Shown: positions 1 through 8,725, counted from the stretch's first letter. The stretch: DNA of 40,144 nucleotides from an uncultured Clostridia bacterium (GCA_937900325.1 CALCEX010000168.1:1-40144), one strand, 5' to 3'. Notes: generated from the letters alone by a model not told the origin. Made by a program: numbers and translations.

Positions 1-34
1 TAAAAATAATAAAAAAGAAAGAGAGAGGAACAAC

Positions 35-1642
35 ATGAAAAAACCACTTGCGATCATGCTGGCGCTGATGATGGCGCTGTGCGTTGCGCCGGCAACGGCG
101 TTTGCCGAGGCAGAACCAACGACAAGCCAAGCATCGAAAACAACGCCGGAACAGCCCAAACTGGACGAGTTTGTTTCAAAATCAAAAACCGCCACGAACC
201 TTGATGCGAACTATGTGTCTGAGGTTACCCTGTCCTTGCCCAGCGCAGAGGAAAAGCTGGCGAGCGATGTGGTATTCGTACTGGATAAATCCACCAGCGC
301 AGCGTTGGAAGATGCGGCTCTGAAAATGCTAAAAGATCTAAAGGCGCATGTTAAAAATACAGGCGCTGCCGTGAAGGTAGGCGTGGTAATTTTTAATAAA
401 ACTGCAAATGTAGTTGCTGGGTTGACTAATTTGGATGATGCGGGATATACCGAGATTGAGAAGGCAATAAAGACAGAAGTCAAGAGCGGTACCAACACCC
501 ATGCGGGCCTGCTGGCAGGCAAAAAAATGCTGGATGATGATCAATATGTCGATGCAGACCGCAAGTACCTGATATTTGTCAGCGACGGCATAACCTATAT
601 TTTCAATGAAAATCCCACCGCCGTGGCGTGGCGTTTCGGGAAAAAAGATAAGGATAATTGGGCCAGCCCTGATAACTGGGAGCTTAAGTATGGAAACAAC
701 AATCCTCCTGACGACTGGGATACGCGGCTGAACGAGGTTGGCACACAGATCAATACTCAGGGAGTTGAATATGAATATGCCTATAAAGGTACACCAACAA
801 AGGAAACTCCGCTGGATAAAAAGACCGTTTATGCAAACTCCGTTGATAAAGCTCTTTATTTGACTAAGCAAGTCTACGAAGAAGCAAAGAAAGCAGGATA
901 TAATTGCTACGCCATGGCGGCGGAGGGCGACGGCGGAAAGAGCTATCTGTGGGGCCCCAGCTTCATGAGCTATCTGGCGGGCGACAAGAAGGTTACATTC
1001 GAGCAAATAGAGAATGACATCCTTTATCTTGTGGACGCAGGCTCTACCGTCATCGATACGATGGGAAAAACTGCCGATTATGATTTTGATTTCATCAGCA
1101 GTGCGGCTGATATTTCCTTAAATGTCGGCGAAAAAGCATATACTGCATCCGCTAAGACCGAGGGTCTTAATGCGAATGAAACGGCGCGCTACCTGTTTAC
1201 ATCGGACGGTGTTACGGCGGCAAACGGCAGTGAGGCGCCCTTCGTACTCCACTATTATGCCAAAGGAGCTGACGGTGCGGGTGGCGAATGCTTCGTATGG
1301 GATATCAACGTTCCGGTTACCAATTTTGCGCGTGTCAAGCTTACGTATAAGGTCAAGCTGACCAACCCGAAAACCGCTCCCGGTACATACGGCGCCTACG
1401 ATTGGGATGGCTCCAGGCATTACAACGAGCTGTATACCAATAACTCCGCCATTCTGAAGCCAGTGAGCAACAACGTTGCAGGAAAAGAACAGGAATTCAA
1501 CAAGCCAACGGTATCCTACACGGTAAGCGGCGGTCACTACCATCCCGACCCGACCCCCGTACCACCCATAATCGTAAATCCCCCCAAGACCGGCGATATG
1601 ACGATATGGCGGAGCATACTGAATTTCCTCGGGATAAGGTAA
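35..1642 (+). CDS. Secreted von Willebrand factor A-domain surface protein
   Basis: Predicted exported protein of 535 residues. The N-terminus is a classic signal peptide: two lysines, a hydrophobic core and an AFA-E cleavage site near residue 25. A vWA fold starts near residue 77: the metal-site motif DKSTS is visible, a threonine lies in the GTNTHAG stretch, and a later VSDG supplies the acidic residue. vWA domains bind protein ligands through a metal ion, so an adhesion or pilus-tip-like role is plausible but not shown. The C-terminus carries PKTGD, a sortase-like motif, followed by only about 14 residues instead of the usual membrane segment of about 20 residues plus a basic tail. Anchoring may therefore be weak or lost. 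The start follows a GAGAGAGG ribosome binding site. The gene stands alone and ends at a strong terminator. Confidence 0.8.
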   Translation: MKKPLAIMLALMMALCVAPATAFAEAEPTTSQASKTTPEQPKLDEFVSKSKTATNLDANYVSEVTLSLPSAEEKLASDVVFVLDKSTSAALEDAALKMLKDLKAHVKNTGAAVKVGVVIFNKTANVVAGLTNLDDAGYTEIEKAIKTEVKSGTNTHAGLLAGKKMLDDDQYVDADRKYLIFVSDGITYIFNENPTAVAWRFGKKDKDNWASPDNWELKYGNNNPPDDWDTRLNEVGTQINTQGVEYEYAYKGTPTKETPLDKKTVYANSVDKALYLTKQVYEEAKKAGYNCYAMAAEGDGGKSYLWGPSFMSYLAGDKKVTFEQIENDILYLVDAGSTVIDTMGKTADYDFDFISSAADISLNVGEKAYTASAKTEGLNANETARYLFTSDGVTAANGSEAPFVLHYYAKGADGAGGECFVWDINVPVTNFARVKLTYKVKLTNPKTAPGTYGAYDWDGSRHYNELYTNNSAILKPVSNNVAGKEQEFNKPTVSYTVSGGHYHPDPTPVPPIIVNPPKTGDMTIWRSILNFLGIR

Positions 1643-1656
1643 GCAGATAAAGCAGC

Positions 1657-1692
1657 GATAAAGCCCCCGGCCATCTGGCCGGGGGCTTTATC
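1657..1692. terminator. Bidirectional hairpin terminator
   Basis: A perfect 16-bp inverted repeat with a 4-base loop. The stem has a GC-rich core with A-rich and T-rich flanks. It lies between the convergent vWA gene and the minus-strand exporter gene and can serve both. Confidence 0.85.
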
Positions 1693-1728
1693 TATCTGTT
1701 TTCGTCTTTAGGGGGAAGAATGACGATC

Positions 1729-2628
1729 CTATGCGTTCTTTGCATTTGCGCTGCGGACGCTCTCGAGCATTATGCTGCCGAGTATCAGCGCGGCGCCTAT
1801 CGCGCCCATGACGCCTATTTTCTCATGCAGGAAAACGGAGCTCATTACGGCGGTGGAAAGGGGATTGAGCGAGCAGAACTGACTCGCCCTCTCGGAGGGT
1901 ATCCTGCGCTGAGCCACGGGCTGAAGGGTGAAGCCGAAGCAGCTGCACACCAGCGCAAGCCCCAATACCGGCAGCCACTCGGATGTGCCGGAGGGCAGCT
2001 TGGGGGTTTCGAAGATAAAGGAGGCTATGGTGGTGAAAAGGCCTATGAAGCCAACCTGCGCTATGCCTATGAGCATGGGGTCGCTCTTTTTGGAAAGCCT
2101 GTCCGTAAGTATTATCGCTAAGGCATAGAGTATGGCGGAGAGTATGCAGAGCCCTTCGCCGAGGCCGAAGCTGAACCTGCCGGAGCGCAGCGTGAGCGCG
2201 CCCACGCCCATGAGGGTGAGCCCGGCGCAGAGCAGAGCCCTTTTGCAGGGCAGCTTTTTATGCAGCAGCGCCTCCATCAGCGGCACTATCACTATTGCGG
2301 TATTTTCGAGAAAGGAGGTGGTGGAAGCGAGGGTGTGCCTGAGGGCGAAAAGCTCCGCCGCCATCATTGCGGAGAAAGCGCCGCCTATCGCCATTCCCAT
2401 GAGCAGCGTCCTGAGGTCCATCCGCTTTATACGGTTGAAGAATATGGCGCAGAGTATCACAAAGGCGAGGCAGAAGCGCACGGAGAGTATGTTCAGCGGG
2501 CTCATTGTGGTAAGCAGCGCCTTGGACAGCAGCAGGGAGGTGCTGCGTGCAACTATAACGCCTGCGAGAAGGAATTCCGCGGGGTTTGCCCGGCAGCCTG
2601 CCTGGGCTCTTGCGCTGATGCTTTCCAT
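1729..2628 (-). CDS. EamA/DMT-superfamily drug/metabolite transporter
   Basis: A 299-residue integral membrane protein with about ten hydrophobic segments arranged as two repeated halves. This is the architecture of the EamA (DUF6) family of 10-TM exporters of amino acids and metabolites. The length is typical of the family. A GGAAGGG ribosome binding site lies about 9 bases before the ATG. The gene is transcribed away from the adjacent LysR regulator, the classical layout of an exporter and its activator. The substrate cannot be read from the sequence. Confidence 0.85.
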   Translation of the reverse strand: MESISARAQAGCRANPAEFLLAGVIVARSTSLLLSKALLTTMSPLNILSVRFCLAFVILCAIFFNRIKRMDLRTLLMGMAIGGAFSAMMAAELFALRHTLASTTSFLENTAIVIVPLMEALLHKKLPCKRALLCAGLTLMGVGALTLRSGRFSFGLGEGLCILSAILYALAIILTDRLSKKSDPMLIGIAQVGFIGLFTTIASFIFETPKLPSGTSEWLPVLGLALVCSCFGFTLQPVAQRRIPSERASQFCSLNPLSTAVMSSVFLHEKIGVMGAIGAALILGSIMLESVRSANAKNA

Positions 2629-2706
2629 TGTTTATGCCCTTCCTGATATTTTGCCGTTTTCTTTGTTTGACATCATTATATTACTGTTGTATATTTGAGT
2701 AAAACG

Positions 2707-2718
2707 ATGATATATCAT
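2707..2718. promoter_or_regulatory. Candidate LysR operator (12-bp palindrome)
   Basis: ATGATATATCAT is a perfect 12-bp palindrome between the divergent exporter and LysR genes, 37 bases before the lysR start. It contains the T-N11-A spacing typical of LysR-type binding sites. Function is inferred from position and symmetry only. Confidence 0.4.
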
Positions 2719-2754
2719 GAGGGCATTGATAAAACGTCAAAATAGAGGCGCGAT

Positions 2755-3633
2755 ATGGATACAGAGAAATGCAGGGCGCTTATAGCGGCGCTGGAGCTGG
2801 GCTCGCTCACTGCCGCGGCGGAGAGCCTCGGCTATACTCCCTCCGGAATAAGCCGCATGATGGCGGCGCTGGAGGATGAGATGGGCTTTCCGCTCCTGAT
2901 AAGGAACAGAGGCGGCGTTGCTCCAACGGAGGACTGTAAGAGCATGCTTCCCCTTATGCGCGACTTCGTATACATGGGGCGGCGCTGCGTGCAGCAGGCA
3001 GCCTCCATACGCGGCATAGAAATAGGCAAGCTTACCATAGGAAATACCTACGAGGCGTGCTACGGCTGGCTTGCCCGCTTGATCGCCGGTTTTTCGCGCA
3101 GGTACCCAATGGTAGAGATAAGTACACTGGAGGGGACCAGCAGCGAGCTTGCGGCGGCGCTGAGCGAGCACAGGGCGGATTTCTGTATAATGAGCCGCCG
3201 CGAGGGCGATTTTGACTGGCTGCATATAAAGGACGATCAGCTGGTGGCGGTGCTGCCAAAGAGCAATCCGCTCTCTGCCGACGCGGCCTTCCCGCTCTCG
3301 GCTGTGGGCAACTATCCATTTGTTGCCATACGCCCCGCGGAGGAGACGGACAATTCCCGCATGATCGCCCAGATGGGCATAACCCCTGACATACGCTTTG
3401 GCTGCCCGGATGGCCTTGCCGCCATGGCGATGGTGAAGGCGGGGCTGGGGATAGCCATAATGAACCAGCTCATTGTGGACTCGCTGGAGCCGGGCGGCGA
3501 CGTGACGGTGATGCCGCTGTATCCGGAGCAATATGTGGATATAGGCATCGGAGTTACAAAGAAGGATATGGTGTCCCCTGCGGCAGAAAGGTTTATCGCC
3601 TACGCGAAGGAGCATATAGAGGAAATGAAATAA
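2755..3633 (+). CDS. LysR-family transcriptional regulator
   Basis: A 292-residue regulator. An N-terminal winged helix-turn-helix spans roughly residues 1-60, with the usual pattern of GSLTAAAESLGYTPSGISR followed by a second helix and a short wing. A LysR substrate-binding domain follows (about residues 88-290), with alternating alpha/beta segments like periplasmic binding proteins. The neighbouring DMT exporter is divergently transcribed and is the likely target. LysR proteins generally also repress their own gene. The effector is unknown. Confidence 0.88.
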   Translation: MDTEKCRALIAALELGSLTAAAESLGYTPSGISRMMAALEDEMGFPLLIRNRGGVAPTEDCKSMLPLMRDFVYMGRRCVQQAASIRGIEIGKLTIGNTYEACYGWLARLIAGFSRRYPMVEISTLEGTSSELAAALSEHRADFCIMSRREGDFDWLHIKDDQLVAVLPKSNPLSADAAFPLSAVGNYPFVAIRPAEETDNSRMIAQMGITPDIRFGCPDGLAAMAMVKAGLGIAIMNQLIVDSLEPGGDVTVMPLYPEQYVDIGIGVTKKDMVSPAAERFIAYAKEHIEEMK

Positions 3634-3636
3634 AGA

Positions 3637-3667
3637 AAAGGACTTCCCGCTTTAAGGGAAGCCCTTT
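3637..3667 (-). terminator. Terminator for the small minus-strand gene
   Basis: Inverted repeat AAAGG-A-CTTCCC / GGGAAG-C-CCTTT with one internal mismatch and a 7-base loop. On the minus strand it is followed by a T-rich run, so it best fits the small gene at 3683-3955. It could also stop lysR. Confidence 0.6.
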
Positions 3668-3682
3668 GCGTTTGCGGCTTTA

Positions 3683-3955
3683 TTACTCCGCGTCGATGTA
3701 GGGCAGGAGCTTACCGAGGTCGCCCGGCTCGCTGACCACGAGCTCGATGCCCTCCACCCGCCTGTCCTCAAACATCTGGGTGAGGGCTATGTACTGGCAC
3801 AGGCGGGATTTGAGATTGAGGCAGTCGCCCTCGGCGGTCATGAGCTCCACCTTGCCGGCGCAGGCGTTTACGGCTCTGATATATCTCTGATCTTCATTTG
3901 GGCGTCCTCCGTCAGTTTTTCTGTTATTATACAACAGCTCAGCTTTTTTTTCCAC
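3683..3955 (-). CDS. Small HPr-like protein, possibly frameshifted
   Basis: An open frame of up to 90 codons. The C-terminal 70 residues show a pattern reminiscent of HPr-like small proteins: VNACAGKVEL, then LKSRL, then VEGIELVV and DLGKLLPYI. There is no clear phosphohistidine. The frame opens with a GTG at 3955 that has no ribosome binding site. A much better start, GGAGGA (3905-3910) followed 7 bases later by ATG (3895-3897), lies in another frame and reads only nine codons before TAA (3868-3870). Removing one AT from the ATATAT at 3879-3884 would join this ATG start to the long frame. The gene may therefore be broken, subject to slippage, or affected by a sequence error. The HPr-like assignment is tentative. 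Confidence 0.5.
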   Translation of the reverse strand: MEKKAELLYNNRKTDGGRPNEDQRYIRAVNACAGKVELMTAEGDCLNLKSRLCQYIALTQMFEDRRVEGIELVVSEPGDLGKLLPYIDAE

Positions 3956-3980
3956 TTCACAATTATTTCAAATTATTATG

Positions 3981-4009
3981 ATGACAGGTACAAGGTCTTA
4001 TATTACAAT
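3981..4009 (+). promoter_or_regulatory. clpB promoter
   Basis: ATGACA (3981-3986), a 17-base spacer and TACAAT (4004-4009) form a good housekeeping (sigma-A-type) promoter. The CIRCE element begins at the last bases of the -10 box, so bound HrcA would block initiation. Confidence 0.7.
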
Positions 4010-4035
4010 TAGCACTCGAATGGTAAGAGTGCTAA
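4009..4035 (+). promoter_or_regulatory. CIRCE operator (HrcA binding site)
   Basis: TTAGCACTC, a 9-base spacer, then GAGTGCTAA: a perfect match to the CIRCE consensus. CIRCE is bound by the HrcA repressor and released after heat shock. It overlaps the promoter and precedes clpB, so clpB is predicted to belong to the HrcA regulon here. In many Firmicutes clpB is controlled by CtsR instead. Confidence 0.95.
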
Positions 4036-4089
4036 CAAAACTGACGGCACATACTGCCTGTGGAATCATCAGCCCGAGGAGGATCTTAT

Positions 4090-6678
4090 ATGGATATTAA
4101 CAAATTCACGCAGAAATCAATCGCGGCGGTGCAGGACGCCCAGTCTATTGCCAGCCGCAACACGAATCAGCAGGTGGATCAGCAGCACCTCATGAGGGCG
4201 CTGCTGGATCAGGAGCTCATATCCGAGCTCATCACCAGGATGGGCAAGGATAAGGAAGCCTTCGGCGCCGCCCTTGACGGGGAAATAAGCAAGCTGCCCA
4301 AGGTGACGGGCAGCCGCGAGGCGGAAAAGGTGTATATAACCCCGGAGCTTGACCGCGCGCTCAACGCGGCCGAGGATCAGGCCAAGCATATGAAGGATGA
4401 GTATATCTCGGTAGAGCATCTGTTTTTAGGTATGCTTGAGGCGCCCAACAGCGCCATGAAGGGACTGTTTAAGACCTTTGGCATCACCCGGGACGAGTTT
4501 TTGAAGGTTCTAAACGACGTCCGGGGCGGGGCAAGGGTAACGACTGACAGCCCGGAGGATACCTACGACGCGCTTGGCAAATACGCTCAGGATCTTGTAG
4601 AGCTTGCAAGGAAGCATAAGCTCGACCCCGTTATAGGGCGCGATGAGGAAGTGCGCAACGTTATCCGCATACTTTCCAGAAAGACCAAGAATAATCCTGT
4701 GCTCATAGGCGAGCCGGGCGTCGGCAAGACGGCCATAGCCGAGGGGCTTGCTGAGCGGATAGTATCGGGCGATGTTCCGGCAAACCTGAAGGATCGCAAG
4801 ATATTTTCCCTGGATATGGGCGCGCTTATCGCGGGCGCAAAGTTCAGGGGGGAATTCGAGGAAAGGCTGAAGGCCGTTCTTAATGAGGTAAAGCGCAGCG
4901 AGGGCAGGATAATACTGTTCATAGATGAGCTGCACAATATAGTAGGCGCCGGCCGCACAGAGGGCAGTATGGACGCGGGCAACCTGCTCAAGCCCATGCT
5001 GGCGCGGGGCGAGCTGCATTGCATAGGCGCGACCACGCTTGACGAGTACCGCAAGTACATCGAAAAGGACCCCGCCCTTTCCAGAAGGTTCCAGCCCGTA
5101 ATGGTAGACGAGCCTACGGTGGAGGATACCATAAGCATACTGAGAGGCCTGAAGGAGCGCTACGAGGTGTTCCATGGCGTAAAGATACAGGACAGCGCCC
5201 TGATAGCCGCCGCTACGCTTTCCCACAGGTACATAAGCGACAGGTTCCTGCCGGATAAGGCTATCGACCTTGTGGATGAGGCCTGCGCCATGGTGCGCAC
5301 CGAGATGGACAGCATGCCTACCGAGCTTGACGAGAAGCGCCGGCACATAATGCAGCTTGAGATAGAGGAAGCCGCCCTTAACAAGGAAAGCGATAAATTA
5401 TCCCAGCAGCATCTTGAGGATATCCGCAAGGAGCTGGCCCATGAGCGCGAGGAATTCGCAGGGCTCAAGGCGAAGTGGGAAAACGAGAAGGACGCCATAA
5501 AGAAGGTCCAGTCCCTCCGCACAGAGATAGAACAGCTCAACGCCGATATGCAGCAGGCCGAGCGAAACTACGACCTGAATAAGGCCGCCGAGCTGAAGTA
5601 CGGCAAGCTGCCCAAGCTGAAGGAAGAGCTGACCAGGGCGGAGGCTGAAATGGAAAAGGGCAAGGCCGACGGCCTGCTTCGCGACCGCATTACCGAGGAG
5701 GAGATAGCCAAGATAGTGGGCCGCTGGACCGGCATACCGGTAGCCAAGCTGATGGAGGGCGAGAGGGAGAAGCTGCTGCATCTGGACAGCATACTCCATA
5801 AGCGCGTAATAGGCCAGGATGAGGCGGTGCAGACCGTCTGCGACGCCATACTGCGCACCCGCGCCGGGCTGAAGGATCCCAACAAGCCCATCGGCTCCTT
5901 CCTGTTCTTAGGCCCTACCGGCGTAGGTAAGACCGAGCTTGCCAAGGCTCTCGCGGAAGCCCTCTTTGACGATGAATCCAACATGGTGCGCATAGATATG
6001 AGCGAATACATGGAGAAGCACTCCGTATCCCGCCTGATAGGAGCTCCTCCGGGCTATGTGGGCTATGACGAGGGCGGTCAGCTTACGGAGGCTGTGCGCC
6101 GCCATCCCTATTGCGTCGTGCTGTTCGATGAGGTGGAAAAGGCTCACCCCGATGTGTTCAACGTATTGCTCCAGGTGCTGGACGATGGCCGTATAACGGA
6201 TTCTCAGGGCCGCACGGTGGACTTCAAGAATACCGTTATAGTCATGACCAGCAATCTGGGCTCCAGCTACATACTGGAGGGCATAAAGGACGGCAAGATA
6301 ACAGAGGAGGCCCGCGCCCAGGTGAACCTGCTGCTCAAGCAGAGCTTCAGGCCGGAATTCCTCAACAGGATAGACGACATAGTGTTCTATAAGCCCCTGG
6401 ATAAGGAGGAAATCTTCAAGATCACCGACCTCATGCTGGAGGATATACGCAAGAGGCTCAAGGAGCGCAGGCTGGACGTGAAGCTTACCGACAGGGCGAA
6501 GAATTACATTGCGGATGCCGGTTACGATCCTCAGTACGGCGCAAGGCCCCTCAAGAGGCTGCTCTCAAGCAAGCTCGAAACGCTGCTGGCCCGCAAGATA
6601 ATAGAGGAAGATCCCGCTCCCGACACGGTATTCACCGTAGATTACGACGGCGAGAACCTTACCGTATCTCAGAGCTGA
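4090..6678 (+). CDS. clpB: ATP-dependent disaggregase ClpB
   Basis: Hsp100 chaperone that, with DnaK, pulls polypeptides out of aggregates through a hexameric pore. The 862-residue product has the full ClpB layout. A Clp N-domain covers about residues 1-145. The first AAA+ module has Walker A GEPGVGKTA near residue 207. A coiled-coil middle domain rich in Glu/Lys (about 395-520) distinguishes ClpB from ClpA and ClpC. The second AAA+ module has GPTGVGKTE near residue 608 and FDEVEKAHPDV, followed by a D2-small domain containing YGARPLKR. The ATG at 4090 follows a GAGGAGG site and gives the standard N-terminus MDINKFTQKS; an in-frame start 30 bases upstream is poorer. Control is by the promoter and CIRCE immediately upstream. 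The gene is monocistronic. Confidence 0.97.
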   Translation: MDINKFTQKSIAAVQDAQSIASRNTNQQVDQQHLMRALLDQELISELITRMGKDKEAFGAALDGEISKLPKVTGSREAEKVYITPELDRALNAAEDQAKHMKDEYISVEHLFLGMLEAPNSAMKGLFKTFGITRDEFLKVLNDVRGGARVTTDSPEDTYDALGKYAQDLVELARKHKLDPVIGRDEEVRNVIRILSRKTKNNPVLIGEPGVGKTAIAEGLAERIVSGDVPANLKDRKIFSLDMGALIAGAKFRGEFEERLKAVLNEVKRSEGRIILFIDELHNIVGAGRTEGSMDAGNLLKPMLARGELHCIGATTLDEYRKYIEKDPALSRRFQPVMVDEPTVEDTISILRGLKERYEVFHGVKIQDSALIAAATLSHRYISDRFLPDKAIDLVDEACAMVRTEMDSMPTELDEKRRHIMQLEIEEAALNKESDKLSQQHLEDIRKELAHEREEFAGLKAKWENEKDAIKKVQSLRTEIEQLNADMQQAERNYDLNKAAELKYGKLPKLKEELTRAEAEMEKGKADGLLRDRITEEEIAKIVGRWTGIPVAKLMEGEREKLLHLDSILHKRVIGQDEAVQTVCDAILRTRAGLKDPNKPIGSFLFLGPTGVGKTELAKALAEALFDDESNMVRIDMSEYMEKHSVSRLIGAPPGYVGYDEGGQLTEAVRRHPYCVVLFDEVEKAHPDVFNVLLQVLDDGRITDSQGRTVDFKNTVIVMTSNLGSSYILEGIKDGKITEEARAQVNLLLKQSFRPEFLNRIDDIVFYKPLDKEEIFKITDLMLEDIRKRLKERRLDVKLTDRAKNYIADAGYDPQYGARPLKRLLSSKLETLLARKIIEEDPAPDTVFTVDYDGENLTVSQS

Positions 6679-6690
6679 GCCTGATAATTA

Positions 6691-6723
6691 AATGCCCCGG
6701 TGAAATTGCCGGGGCATTTTTTT
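6691..6723 (+). terminator. clpB terminator
   Basis: AATGCCCCGG / CCGGGGCATT stem (6691-6700 with 6709-6718), an 8-base loop and a run of T: a textbook intrinsic terminator 12 bases after the clpB stop codon. Confidence 0.93.
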
Positions 6724-6850
6724 GAGGAAGCGGCGGGCGGCAGGCCCGCGCAACCTTCGGTTGCGCGTTTTCCAAGTATGATTGGTTGCGCGACAGCCGC
6801 CAAACAGGGTATGCTATGCACAAGAAAACCAAAAAGGAGTACCCGTGCTT

Positions 6851-7366
6851 ATGAAAGAAATGACAGTAGGCGAAAGGATACAGCAGCTTCGCAAGGCGGC
6901 GGGCCTTTCACAGGAGCAGCTTGCCGAGCAGCTCGACGTTTCCCGCCAGTCGGTCTCAAAATGGGAGCTGAACGACGCGGCGCCGGAAATATCCAAGATA
7001 ATCGCATTGAGCGAGCTTTTCGGCATATCCACAGACGAGCTTTTGAAGGGGGCTAAGAGCATACCCGCGGAGGCCGGAGAAAGGGAGAGCATAGCCGCCA
7101 TAGCCCATCTCAACGCCGCGGAAAAGCGCATACGCACAGGCTTTATAACGGCGGCCGCGGGGCTTATAATGCTTGCGCTGGAGCTTTTGCTGCTGCCGGT
7201 GATGCAGCTGATGGAAAAAAATACTTTTGGGCGTTTTTTGACCAACGCTATGGATTACGCCGGGAAAATGCCCATGAAGGCGGTGCTGTTCATAACGGCC
7301 GCCATCATTGCCGCCGGGGCGATATTCATGTATCAGGGGCATCTTTATAAAAAGAAACAGAGATAA
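6851..7366 (+). CDS. XRE-family helix-turn-helix regulator with membrane tail
   Basis: A 171-residue protein. The N-terminal HTH_3 (Cro/CI-type) domain covers about residues 4-62, with GERIQQLRKAAGLSQEQLA, then the recognition helix VSRQSVSKWE, then a helix ending STDELLKG. The C-terminal half holds two hydrophobic segments, near residues 105-125 and 143-163, and ends in a lysine-rich tail. It should therefore be a membrane-tethered DNA-binding protein. This layout is common in Clostridia, often linked to cell-envelope or antimicrobial-peptide responses. The start is either the ATG at 6851 or the GTG at 6845, which is closer to the AAAAAGGAG site. No partner gene is adjacent on the same strand. 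Confidence 0.82.
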   Translation: MKEMTVGERIQQLRKAAGLSQEQLAEQLDVSRQSVSKWELNDAAPEISKIIALSELFGISTDELLKGAKSIPAEAGERESIAAIAHLNAAEKRIRTGFITAAAGLIMLALELLLLPVMQLMEKNTFGRFLTNAMDYAGKMPMKAVLFITAAIIAAGAIFMYQGHLYKKKQR

Positions 7367-7375
7367 TAACGGCGT

Positions 7376-7420
7376 AAAAATGCCGGGGAAGCAGCCAATG
7401 GCCGCGTCCCCGGCATTTTT
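7376..7420. terminator. Bidirectional terminator between convergent genes
   Basis: The AAAAATGCCGGGGA / TCCCCGGCATTTTT stem (14 bp, 7376-7389 with 7407-7420) is flanked by A on one side and T on the other. It ends both the XRE gene and the minus-strand CLC gene, whose stop codon overlaps its edge. Confidence 0.9.
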
Positions 7421-8676
7421 TATTCGCCTATACGCCACTTGTCCAGCACTATGCGCTGGGCGCCGTAAAGGCTGCTGTATCCTGAAAGCAGGTAGCTTGC
7501 GGCGCAGGCGAGGGCAAAGAAGGGAAGCGCACCGCCGCCGAAAAGCTCTACCGAAAGTATTATGGCGGTTATGGGGCAGTTGGTCACGCCGCAGAAAAGC
7601 GCGGCCAGCCCCACGGCGGCGGCAAAGGCGGGATTCAAGCCGAGGAGCGCGCCAACGGTGCAGCCAAAGGTAGCCCCCACGAAGAAGGAAGGGACTATTT
7701 CGCCGCCCTTGAAGCCCGTGCCCATGGTGACGGCGGTAAGGAGCAGCTTTAATATGAACGCCGCGGGCTCGGCCCTGCCAGAAAGCGCGCGGGCGATAAC
7801 GTCCATGCCTGCGCCGCAGTAGTCCCGGGTGCCCAGCAGCAGCGAGGCGGCAGCCACTATGCAGCCGCCGGTAAATACGCGCAAATAGGGGCTTTTTACC
7901 CTGCCCGCAAGGTGATGCACGCCGCCTATGGTCTTGCAGAATACTATGGAGAGCCAGCCTGACAGCACGGAAAGCGCAAGCACCTGCAAAACCGGCGCGG
8001 CCTTGAGCGCCGGTATGCCCAGCAGCTCAAAGCGGGTGGGCGGCACGCCAAGGGATGAGGATACAAAATAGCCTGCGAACGCGCTGACTACGGAGGGGAA
8101 AAGCGCCGCGTACTGAACTGCGCCCGCGCTGGCCACGCCTACGGCGAAAACAGCCGCTGTAACAGGCGTACCGAACAGGGCCGAGAAGGCGGCGCTCATG
8201 CCGCATATGGTGAGCACTCTGCCGTCCCCGGGCTTTATGCGGAAAACGCCGCCGAAAAGCCCGGCTATGCTGCCGCCGAGCTGCAGCGCCGCGCCCTCGC
8301 GCCCCGCGCTGCCGCCGAAAAGATGGGTGAGCACCGTGCCTATAAATATCAGCGGGGCCACGCGCTTTTTGACAGGCTCGCCGTTTATGGTGGCCTCGAG
8401 GACGGCGTTTGCGCCCCGGTCGTCCTTCACGCCGCAGGCGCGGTACATGAATACTATTATAAGGCCGCCTATGGGCAGAAGATAGAGGAGCCAGGGATGG
8501 GCGAGCCGCAGCTCCTGCGCGTAGTCCACGGAGTAGTGGAACGCGGTGCTTATGAGGCCCAGCGCTACGCCTATGGCGGCCGCCCACAGCAGCCACCTGA
8601 GGAATACCAGGGCGTGGTGCAGCCATATATGCAGCGTAAGATCGAATGCGCGTTTGCCGTTGTATCTGTTATCCAT
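7420..8676 (-). CDS. CLC-family anion channel/antiporter, possibly the fluoride (CLC-F) type
   Basis: A 418-residue polytopic membrane protein of the chloride channel family. The signature GREGAALQLG is present with the gating glutamate at residue 127, but Ala replaces the Pro of the chloride-type GREGP. The first selectivity segment is GANAVLE rather than the chloride-type GSGIP. The position that carries the internal proton glutamate in H+/Cl- exchangers appears to be occupied by glycine (FAVGVAS). A GGEIVPSF segment follows in the second half. These deviations resemble the CLC-F fluoride/proton antiporters, so fluoride export is an option; a clostridial chloride-type CLC remains possible. 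I found no fluoride riboswitch upstream. The gene is monocistronic on the minus strand, with a TATAAT-like -10 at 8713-8718. Confidence 0.83.
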   Translation of the reverse strand: MDNRYNGKRAFDLTLHIWLHHALVFLRWLLWAAAIGVALGLISTAFHYSVDYAQELRLAHPWLLYLLPIGGLIIVFMYRACGVKDDRGANAVLEATINGEPVKKRVAPLIFIGTVLTHLFGGSAGREGAALQLGGSIAGLFGGVFRIKPGDGRVLTICGMSAAFSALFGTPVTAAVFAVGVASAGAVQYAALFPSVVSAFAGYFVSSSLGVPPTRFELLGIPALKAAPVLQVLALSVLSGWLSIVFCKTIGGVHHLAGRVKSPYLRVFTGGCIVAAASLLLGTRDYCGAGMDVIARALSGRAEPAAFILKLLLTAVTMGTGFKGGEIVPSFFVGATFGCTVGALLGLNPAFAAAVGLAALFCGVTNCPITAIILSVELFGGGALPFFALACAASYLLSGYSSLYGAQRIVLDKWRIGE

Positions 8677-8725
8677 AAAAATAAGCCTTTCGCGGTGATT
8701 GATGACGGGTATATTATACCATCAG

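Noticed and set aside
6724..6780. Inverted repeat GCGCAACC/GGTTGCGC after clpB as part of a repeat element
   Set aside because: It is a short hairpin with one nearby partial copy of its arm (GGTTGCGC at 6784-6791). No repeat family can be supported.
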